A stretch of 20,552 bases of DNA from a virus. How positions within the stretch are numbered: position 1 is the first letter of the stretch; every line of letters starts with the position of its first letter. The translations under genes were made by a program, and so were the position numbers. The notes below the pieces were generated by a model. The model ran no database searches and was not told the DNA's origin. It worked only from the letters and a program-made list of their open reading frames with translations. Below, one piece after another: positions 15,370 through 20,552 of this stretch. The stretch lies in IMG/VR virus record IMGVR_UViG_3300025133_000740, positions 1-20,552 of that record. The stretch is one strand, 5' to 3'.

Positions 15370-17124
15370 ATGCCCGAAATATTTGGTTTTGATCTTTTCA
15401 GTTTCCTAAGCAAGAAGCAAGAAAAAAAGAAAGATAATATAGAAAAACAATTACTGGATGAACCCAGTGACGGTGCGATAGTAGTTGAAACCGAGCAAAA
15501 CGACATTTACGGCGGACGAACTGTTGGTTCTATAAATTATGAACAAATATACAAAACCGAGAATGATCTTATAAAACGATACAGAAATATGGCGTTACAA
15601 CCTGAATGTGAGGATGCCATAGATGAGATTTTAACTGATGCTATGGTTTGTGATGAAGGTGAACCACCCGTAAAAATAAATCTTGATGGCACTTCATGGA
15701 AAGATGGTGCGAAAGCTAAGATAACAGAAGAATTTGATAAAACTTTAAAACTCCTTGAGTTCAACAAAAACGGATATGAGATATTCAAAAGATGGTATAT
15801 AGACGGCCGTATAAGTTATCAAAAAATACCCTTCAAAAATAAAAAGAAAGGATTAGCAAAACTCCAGTACATCGACGCATTGAGTATCAGAAAAGTAAAA
15901 GAGGTCGTTTTCAATAGAGACCAACACGGTGGAGCACGTACAATTCAAGAAACAAGAGAGTTTTTTATATTCACTCCACACGAAGCGCCGAAACAAAGAA
16001 CTTCAGTTTCGATGTCCCATTCCTCAGTTTCCATCAAAGTAGCAGCAGAAAATATTGCTCATGTTACATCGGGTATATTCGACCCCCAAAAGCAACTTGT
16101 TCTAAGTCATTTACACAAGGCTATAAAGCCTTTAAATCAACTTATCATGTTAGAGGACAGCGTAGTTATATATCGGATTTCTAGAGCACCCGAAAGAAGG
16201 GTTTTCTATATTGATGTGGGAAATCTACCAAGAACTAGAGCAGAATCTTATTTGCAAGGAATCATGAATAAATTCAGAAATAAGATAATTTATGATGCTG
16301 GAACAGGAGAGGTTAAAAACAATAAAAAACATCAAGCTATGACCGAGGATTATTGGTTGCCGAGAAGAGAAGGAAAAAGTGGTACAGAAATCACTACCTT
16401 AAATGGGGCACAAAATCTCGGTGAAATTGAGGACATCCAATATTTCAGGAAGAAACTTTTCAAGTCCTTAAATATCCCTCTTTCAAGATTAGAGCAGGAT
16501 CGAATGTTCGCAATTGGACGATCAAATGAAATTGCTCGGGATGAAGTTAGATTTGGAAAATATGTTTCAAGACTAAGAAGACGATTTTCAGAACTTTTTA
16601 ACGATGTTCTAAAAACACAATTACTTTTAAAGGGTTTAGTTTCAGTAGAAGAGTGGGAAGATAACAGAGATTCCATCGAATTCGAATACCAAAATAACTC
16701 CTATTTAGCAGAAATGAAGAGTATTGAAATTATGCGAGAGCGATTTCAATTGGCACAAGACGCTGAAAGTTTCGTTGGAGAATACTTGTCTAGAGAATGG
16801 ATTAAAAAGAAAATCTTTAAATTGGATGACGGCGAAATCAAAGATTTAATGAAGCAGATTGAGAAAGAAAAATCATCTGGTGAAATCTCGGATGAGGAAA
16901 TGGACGACGCTGGTGAATTCGCAGGAACTAATGCTCCAAAAGAAGACACTTTTACAAATGACGATCCAGCTGGAGAAGTACCAGCAACTCCAAAGGAACC
17001 CAAAGAAAAACCAGAAGACGAAGAGAAGGACAAGAAAAAGGAAGAATCAAAAGAAAATAGCGGTCTTCTAATATCCGAACTAAGGAAAAAATTAAATATA
17101 ATCAGGGAGGAATCGAACGAGTGA
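15370..17124 (+). CDS. 20: Portal vertex protein gp20
   Basis: 584 aa (T4 gp20 is 524). It forms the dodecameric portal through which gp17 packages DNA. Family features: 'YEQIYKTENDLIKRYRNMALQPECEDAIDEI' region near 57-87 (parts: 'IKRYRNMA', 'PECEDAIDEILTDA'), 'YIDALSIRKVKEV' near 157-169, 'MLEDSVVIYRISRAPERRVFYIDVGNLPR' region near 257-285, 'DYWLPRREG' near 323-331, and 'LNIPLSRLEQDRMFAIGRSNEI' region near 364-385. The C-terminal 80 residues are a charged, low-complexity K/E/P-rich tail, longer than in T4. TAGGAG at 15358-15363 supports the ATG. Its stop (17122-17124) overlaps the GTG start of the next gene, coupling the portal to the repeat-bearing protein. Confidence 0.93.
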   Translation: MPEIFGFDLFSFLSKKQEKKKDNIEKQLLDEPSDGAIVVETEQNDIYGGRTVGSINYEQIYKTENDLIKRYRNMALQPECEDAIDEILTDAMVCDEGEPPVKINLDGTSWKDGAKAKITEEFDKTLKLLEFNKNGYEIFKRWYIDGRISYQKIPFKNKKKGLAKLQYIDALSIRKVKEVVFNRDQHGGARTIQETREFFIFTPHEAPKQRTSVSMSHSSVSIKVAAENIAHVTSGIFDPQKQLVLSHLHKAIKPLNQLIMLEDSVVIYRISRAPERRVFYIDVGNLPRTRAESYLQGIMNKFRNKIIYDAGTGEVKNNKKHQAMTEDYWLPRREGKSGTEITTLNGAQNLGEIEDIQYFRKKLFKSLNIPLSRLEQDRMFAIGRSNEIARDEVRFGKYVSRLRRRFSELFNDVLKTQLLLKGLVSVEEWEDNRDSIEFEYQNNSYLAEMKSIEIMRERFQLAQDAESFVGEYLSREWIKKKIFKLDDGEIKDLMKQIEKEKSSGEISDEEMDDAGEFAGTNAPKEDTFTNDDPAGEVPATPKEPKEKPEDEEKDKKKEESKENSGLLISELRKKLNIIREESNE

Positions 17125-18401
17125 ATTTAATTTTTCCAAATATAGAAAATTTGTCAGCCTCCAAATCAATAGATGAATCTTTTGAGTTTGAAATCCTCGG
17201 CAAATGTAATCTGTTTGAATTTGATATTGTGTCAAACACGGCAATCAATTTTTCGTTTCTGAAAGAATTTGGTTTCGGTTTGAATGATCATGTGGAACCC
17301 AAAGAACCAAGTTTATTTGAATTTGGAATATCGTCTAGCGATGATTATAACTTTGACTTTTCTAAAGAATTTCCAGTAAAACCACAATTATCCGAGGAAA
17401 TATTAGAACGATTGAAACCCAAAGAACCAAGTTTATTTGAATTTGGAATATCGTCTAGCGATGATTATAACTTTGACTTTTCTAAAGAATTTCCAGTAAA
17501 ACCACAATTATCCGAGGAAATATTATCCAAAGAACCAAGTTTATTTGAATTTGGAATATCGTCTAGCGATGATTATAACTTTGACTTTTCTAAAGAATTT
17601 CCAGTAAAACCACAATTATCCGAGGAAATATTAGAACGATTGAAACCCAAACCAATTACACACGAAGATGATGTTATAGCAAAAGACGTTTTCCGAGAAG
17701 AAATATACAAACCCACGAAAGAAGGATTTGACAGAACGAGACAAATTATAAAAGAAGTTACTATTCCCGGCGAACATGTAGTAACTAAACCACCACAACA
17801 AAAAATGGAAATTCTGAAAAAATCAGAGTTATTGAAACTGTTTGAATCAAAAACAGAAGATATCGACAATTTGAAAGAAGAAGTTGGTGGATTTATAGAG
17901 AAACAAGAATCCAGGTTTCAAGATCAAATGACTAAAATCCGTGGTGACTTTATTTCCCTTCAAAATCAATTGAATCAGAAAATCAACAATATGAGTCTAT
18001 TCGCTAGTTCCAGTGGGGGTGGTGGAGAAGTCAACATGCTTCGATTGGATGACGTTGACACTACAAACTTATCTGTAAACAAATCATATCCAAAATACAA
18101 CACAACAACAAAGAAAATCGAATTTGTCTCCGCCGCTGAAATTGGACAGGCAATATCGGTTACTGACGAAGATGTGCAAGTTTTTACAGTTGATGCAACA
18201 ATGGTTACAAATCAGTATATAACACTGCAAAGTGAGATTGCAACCGGGACAGAATTGTATACCGAAGTTGATTTTAACGGACTTTCACAATCTTATACCG
18301 ACACATTTTCATTAGTTAATGGATATAGAGACAGGCTTGATATATCAGAATTTGGTATCGCTGAAGGTGATTTTATAAGGGTTCGTTGGAAAAAGGCATA
18401 A
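17121..18401 (+). CDS. Repeat-bearing coiled-coil structural protein (fibre-like)
   Basis: 426 aa, GTG start overlapping the gp20 stop, with a strong AGGGAGG at 17104-17110. Layout: N-terminal repeat region (residues 30-175) with one diverged and three near-identical copies of a 36-40-residue acidic/aromatic unit containing 'EPSLFEFGISSSDDYNFDF'; a linker with 'KPITHEDD'; a probable coiled coil at about 229-290 ('ELLKLFESKTEDIDNLKEEV', 'QNQLNQKINN'); a 'SGGGGE' hinge near 299; a fibre-type 'LRLDDVDTTNL' stretch; and a C-terminal strand-rich domain (about 355-426) similar to that of the 434-aa fibre. This resembles a trimeric fibre or whisker with an unusual N-terminal peptide array, perhaps for docking to the virion. 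Exact function unknown. It sits directly after the portal gene, where T4 has prohead genes 67/68/21. Confidence 0.8.
   Translation: MNLIFPNIENLSASKSIDESFEFEILGKCNLFEFDIVSNTAINFSFLKEFGFGLNDHVEPKEPSLFEFGISSSDDYNFDFSKEFPVKPQLSEEILERLKPKEPSLFEFGISSSDDYNFDFSKEFPVKPQLSEEILSKEPSLFEFGISSSDDYNFDFSKEFPVKPQLSEEILERLKPKPITHEDDVIAKDVFREEIYKPTKEGFDRTRQIIKEVTIPGEHVVTKPPQQKMEILKKSELLKLFESKTEDIDNLKEEVGGFIEKQESRFQDQMTKIRGDFISLQNQLNQKINNMSLFASSSGGGGEVNMLRLDDVDTTNLSVNKSYPKYNTTTKKIEFVSAAEIGQAISVTDEDVQVFTVDATMVTNQYITLQSEIATGTELYTEVDFNGLSQSYTDTFSLVNGYRDRLDISEFGIAEGDFIRVRWKKA
17208..17294 (+). repeat. Diverged first copy of the tandem repeat
   Basis: Codes residues 30-58, 'NLFEFDIVSNTAINFSF' followed by 'LKEFGF', alignable with 'SLFEFGISSSDDYNFDF' then 'SKEFPV' of the perfect copies (shared LFEF, I, S, NF, F, KEF). 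It shows that the unit is older than the recent amplification. Confidence 0.6.
17298..17645 (+). repeat. Three near-perfect tandem repeats (120, 108, 120 bp)
   Basis: Copy 1 is 17298-17417, copy 2 is 17418-17525 and copy 3 is 17526-17645. The shared 105-bp core is identical base for base in all three. Copy 2 lacks 12 bp at its end (the ERLK codons), and copy 3 begins TCC instead of CCC. All copies stay in frame. Identity at silent positions implies very recent duplication or ongoing recombination. Confidence 0.95.
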
Positions 18402-18402
18402 T

Positions 18403-18410
18403 TCTAAATA
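18403..18410 (+). promoter_or_regulatory. Late promoter box before the 434-aa fibre gene
   Basis: TCTAAATA right after the stop of the preceding gene (18399-18401) and 47 nt before the ATG at 18458. The leader would contain AAGGAG at 18443-18448 and a 5-bp stem (GACTG 18416-18420, CAGTC 18438-18442) close to its 5' end. Confidence 0.6.
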
Positions 18411-18457
18411 TCCACGACTGAAAATAACACTTAAACACAGTCAAGGAGAAAGGAAAA

Positions 18458-19762
18458 ATGGCTATCAATTTAAGAGGAACATCGCAAATCTTGACGGGTT
18501 CTGTTTCTTTAGCTAAATTAGCAGATACAGCGGGCGCTGTAATCTTAGGAACAACCGGTGCAGGAACTCCCGCTGAATTAGCAGCAGGAACAGCAAGAAC
18601 AGTTATGGGTATCGATTCGAATGACTCGGTATCATTCGGGGGTATCTCTACTACTGGTGGAGGAACCGAACTTAGCGTCACTACAAACGCTTTAATCGGT
18701 GGGACACTCGGTATCACAGGAACTACAACCACAGCTGCAATAAATGCTTCGGGAACAATCGCATCATCGGTTGCTGGAACTGGATTAAACATCACAAATA
18801 ACGGTTTGATCGGTGGGACACTCGGTGTCACTGGAACTTCGACATTAGGAACAGTAACGACTGGGGGATTAACCGCATCTGGACAAATCGCTATTACTGT
18901 TGCCGGTACTGGATTGGATGTAACTAATGATGCTACTATCGGTGGAGATCTTACAGTTACTGGAGATTTAACTGTTAATGGTGATACTGTTACAGTAAGT
19001 ACTAGTCAAATCCAGGTTGAGGACTCTATTCTTCAAATGGCGAAAGCAAACAACAGTACTGATACTCTTGACATTGGATTTGTTGGACTTTATGATTCTA
19101 CTGGATCATTAGACCTCTATTGTGGTCTTTTCAGAGATGAGACAGATAATAAATTCAAATTGTTCGTAGATTCTCAAGAAGATCTATCAACAGCATCGAC
19201 TGTTAATACTGGCGCTACTGGATATGCTACTGCTACTCTTGTTGCCAATCTTGAAGGATCTGTTACTGGAACTTGTTCAGATATTTCTAATCACGCTATT
19301 TCTGGTCTTTCTGATGTATCAACTTCTTCTCCCACTGTTGGACAATTGTTATTGTGGGATAATACTAACAGCGTTTGGGAAAATGCAAGTTTTGCTTCGA
19401 ATGATATCAGTTTCGCCGCTTATGGGGAAGCAGGAACATTGAACCTAGACTTGAATCCTGGATCTACTGCAGGACTTCAGTATATCTCTAATGGATCGGA
19501 CATGGTTAAGGCGAGAAAACACAGCGAATTCTTCACTGTAACTTCCGGTCAAGAAACTTCTGATACCATTACATTAGCATCTGATGTTATTACTCTCTTA
19601 GAGGATCAAACAGAAGCATATATAAACGGATTGAGATACCGACACGGCGCTTCTCAGGAATTCGTTATTGATGGAACCAACAAGGATGAGGTTGATTTCG
19701 ATGATGGAATTTTGGTAGAAAACGATACTGTAGAAATCGTATATTGGAAAGTTGTAACATAA
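18458..19762 (+). CDS. Tail-fibre-like structural protein (434 aa)
   Basis: Gly/Thr/Ser-rich protein with shaft repeats at about residues 78-180: 'LIGGTLGITGT', 'LIGGTLGVTGT' and 'TIGGDLTVTGDLTVNGDT'. The first two units share 30 of 33 bases at DNA level, 114 bp apart. Then comes a conserved fibre block, 'STSQIQVEDSILQMAKANN' and 'DIGFVGLYDSTG', with 'AGLFRDE'-like 'CGLFRDETDNKFKLF' near 226-240; this block recurs in many marine myophage fibres. 'GLSDVSTSSPTVGQLLLWD' near 285-303 is also typical. The C-terminal domain (about 353-434) resembles that of the upstream 426-aa protein. AAGGAG at 18443-18448 supports the ATG. It is probably a tail or whisker fibre contacting the host. A strong terminator follows. 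Confidence 0.82.
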   Translation: MAINLRGTSQILTGSVSLAKLADTAGAVILGTTGAGTPAELAAGTARTVMGIDSNDSVSFGGISTTGGGTELSVTTNALIGGTLGITGTTTTAAINASGTIASSVAGTGLNITNNGLIGGTLGVTGTSTLGTVTTGGLTASGQIAITVAGTGLDVTNDATIGGDLTVTGDLTVNGDTVTVSTSQIQVEDSILQMAKANNSTDTLDIGFVGLYDSTGSLDLYCGLFRDETDNKFKLFVDSQEDLSTASTVNTGATGYATATLVANLEGSVTGTCSDISNHAISGLSDVSTSSPTVGQLLLWDNTNSVWENASFASNDISFAAYGEAGTLNLDLNPGSTAGLQYISNGSDMVKARKHSEFFTVTSGQETSDTITLASDVITLLEDQTEAYINGLRYRHGASQEFVIDGTNKDEVDFDDGILVENDTVEIVYWKVVT

Positions 19763-19792
19763 ACCAACTGATATAAACTAATAAACAAATCT

Positions 19793-19815
19793 GGCGGGTT
19801 TATCCCGCCTTTTTT
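19793..19815 (+). terminator. Strong intrinsic terminator after the 434-aa fibre gene
   Basis: GGCGGG (19793-19798), 5-nt loop, CCCGCC (19804-19809), then TTTTTT (19810-19815). It is the most GC-rich stem seen in the window and a textbook rho-independent terminator, 30 nt after the fibre stop codon. Confidence 0.93.
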
Positions 19816-19817
19816 GT

Positions 19818-19825
19818 TATAAATA
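19818..19825 (+). promoter_or_regulatory. Late promoter box directly after the terminator
   Basis: Exact TATAAATA, two bases after the terminator U-run and 18 nt before the ATG at 19844, with GGAG at 19831-19834. Spacing of box, ribosome-binding site and ATG is nearly the same as for gp8. Confidence 0.78.
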
Positions 19826-19843
19826 CGTTTGGAGAAATTAATT

Positions 19844-20077
19844 ATGGAAGAAACAGACGCAAAACAAATGTATGTATTGGAATTATCCGGCATGGATATT
19901 GGTGTTATTCGTGATGCTCTTGATATCGCTGTTAAACAACACGGTTTGAAGGTGGCAAATGTTTGTCTACAAGCATATGTCGCATTGAATGGCGCTAAAA
20001 AATTGGTAACTCCTGAATCAAAAGAACCACAAAATGATACCGAACCGGAATTATTAGAGGAAACCCCGCAAGAATAA
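19844..20077 (+). CDS. Small hypothetical protein in fibre cassette (77 aa)
   Basis: 77 aa, acidic. The N-terminal 50 residues look helical ('MYVLELSGMDIGVIRDALD', 'GLKVANVCLQAYVALNGAKK') and the last 25 are a P/E-rich disordered tail ('PELLEETPQE'). No family is recognised with confidence. Small helical proteins of similar layout ('LSG' followed by amphipathic helices) are often found beside phage fibre genes, so a chaperone or accessory role is possible but unproven. The ATG at 19844 is preferred over an in-frame TTG at 19829, because GGAG at 19831-19834 would be the ribosome-binding site and lies downstream of that TTG. It has its own late promoter and is insulated from the upstream gene by a terminator. 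Confidence 0.75.
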   Translation: MEETDAKQMYVLELSGMDIGVIRDALDIAVKQHGLKVANVCLQAYVALNGAKKLVTPESKEPQNDTEPELLEETPQE

Positions 20078-20081
20078 TGGA

Positions 20082-20108
20082 TTCCTTTCTAAATAAATAG
20101 AAGAGGAA
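20082..20108 (+). promoter_or_regulatory. RBS-hiding stem-loop around a late promoter
   Basis: TTCCTTTCTA (20082-20091) pairs with 20098-20108 (10 pairs, G20103 bulged), loop AATAAA. The right arm contains the ribosome-binding site of the last gene (AGAGGAA, 20102-20108). A late box (20088-20095) lies inside the stem-loop, so a transcript starting near 20101 would lack the left arm and leave the site free. Confidence 0.6.
20088..20095 (+). promoter_or_regulatory. Late promoter box before the last fibre gene
   Basis: TCTAAATA, 15 nt before the ATG at 20111. It is the same variant as at 8055 and 18403. It lies within the stem-loop at 20082-20108. Confidence 0.6.
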
Positions 20109-20110
20109 CC

Positions 20111-20552
20111 ATGGCAATACCAGAACCAATCAATAATCATCCCAGTTTAGTATTAAAGACTACCACTCATGAGCAGTGGAGACAAAAAGTCAATGTAATA
20201 ATTGATCGATTAAATGGTCTATACACACCCGAAAATGTACTTAGAGTTGACGGAAATATATTAACATCTCAGAATATTGGTGTAAATCAATTATTTCCCG
20301 GATACGATGTCGATGTAACTGGTGATATTAATTTCACAGGAACATTATATGATTCTGGGGTTCCCGTTGTATTTGGACACTGGACACAAAGTGGTTCAGA
20401 TATTTATTATGATTCTGGAAATGTTGGTATTGGTACTGATGACCCCCAAGAAAATCTTCATATTTCTGGTTCTGGTGATACTCGACTATCAATTGATGAG
20501 ACATCTGGATCAGCTGACGCAGTTTTAGAAATTGGTCATAATATAGGAAGCG
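20111..20552 (+). CDS. Tail-fibre protein, 5' part (cut by window end)
   Basis: Open from ATG 20111 to the window end, 147 codons, no stop. The N-terminus 'MAIPEPINNHPSLVLKTTTHEQW' (parts: 'PEPINNHPSL', 'HEQWRQKVNVIIDRLNG') may be a virion-attachment region. It is followed by 'VTGDINFTGTLYDSGVPV' and, near residues 103-120, 'GNVGIGTDDPQENLHISGSG', the classic GNVGIGT-x-x-P-x-x-x-L-x-I-S-G motif of phage fibre shafts. Proteins with this motif often end in a self-cleaving S74 chaperone domain, which would lie beyond the window. It is probably a distal receptor-binding fibre. Ribosome-binding site AGAGGAA (20102-20108) is close to the ATG and can be hidden in a stem-loop. Confidence 0.85.
   Translation, partial: MAIPEPINNHPSLVLKTTTHEQWRQKVNVIIDRLNGLYTPENVLRVDGNILTSQNIGVNQLFPGYDVDVTGDINFTGTLYDSGVPVVFGHWTQSGSDIYYDSGNVGIGTDDPQENLHISGSGDTRLSIDETSGSADAVLEIGHNIGS

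Noticed and set aside
16859-17071. 70-codon plus-strand frame, K/Q/R-rich
   Set aside because: It is a shifted reading of the A-rich charged tail of gp20; low complexity and no start signal of its own.
17298-17645. CRISPR array or transposon repeats
   Set aside because: The units are directly adjacent without spacers, keep the reading frame and encode part of a protein.
18373-18831. 152-codon minus-strand frame rich in V, P and A
   Set aside because: It mirrors the Gly/Thr repeats of the fibre gene on the other strand and has no independent support.
19829-19843. In-frame TTG as start of the 77-aa gene
   Set aside because: The GGAG ribosome-binding site lies just after this TTG, so the ATG at 19844 is the better start.
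20322-20528. 68-codon plus-strand frame near the window end
   Set aside because: It is out of frame inside the truncated fibre gene beginning at 20111, which has a promoter, a ribosome-binding site and the GNVGIGT motif.

Overview
The window is the late, virion-structure region of a T4-like myophage (Caudoviricetes). The recognisable genes run in the T4 order 8, then 13-14-15-16-17-18-19-20, all on the + strand, with mostly 0-20 nt between them. The DNA is AT-rich. The long cyanophage-style gp8, a 1775-residue DUF4815-type structural protein in place of T4 genes 9-12/wac, and glycine-rich fibre proteins all point to the marine T4-like phages (cyanophage/pelagiphage type). No gene here fixes the host. 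No integrase, IS element, tRNA or CRISPR array was seen.

Layout. 1-7242: late promoter, gp8 baseplate wedge, a tiny ORF of unknown function, and the giant DUF4815 structural protein. 7243-7492: the only sizeable non-coding gap; it folds by eye into a long hairpin followed by a closed three-way-junction structure, and is a candidate structured RNA. 7493-8044: an unrecognised 183-aa protein. 8069-10508: neck and tail-completion proteins gp13, gp14 and gp15. 10511-12930: the packaging motor, with small terminase gp16, an FmdB-type zinc ribbon and large terminase gp17. 12984-15297: sheath gp18 and tube gp19. 15370-17124: portal gp20. 17121 to the end: a cassette of fibre-like proteins sits where the prohead genes would follow in T4. 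It holds a repeat-bearing coiled-coil protein, a glycine/threonine-rich fibre, a 77-aa protein and a fibre truncated by the window end.

Regulation. Ten copies of an octamer fitting YMTAAATA (TATAAATA, CATAAATA, TCTAAATA or CCTAAATA) were found at gene boundaries; these look like T4-type late promoters. Two lie exactly 6 nt before start codons that lack a Shine-Dalgarno sequence (DUF4815 protein and gp13), suggesting leaderless late mRNAs. Three are embedded in inverted repeats. The one before the last gene would hide the ribosome-binding site in read-through transcripts but not in locally initiated ones, as described for some T4 late genes. Two stem-loops with U-runs, after gp19 and after the 434-aa fibre, separate transcription units and are coupled directly to the next late promoter.

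How the genes work together. gp20 is the portal; gp16 and gp17 package DNA through it; gp13, gp14 and gp15 complete neck and tail; gp18 and gp19 form the contractile tail; gp8 and the DUF4815 protein belong to the baseplate region; the final cassette probably supplies host-contact fibres. All assignments come from reading the sequence and remembered family features; no database search was run.
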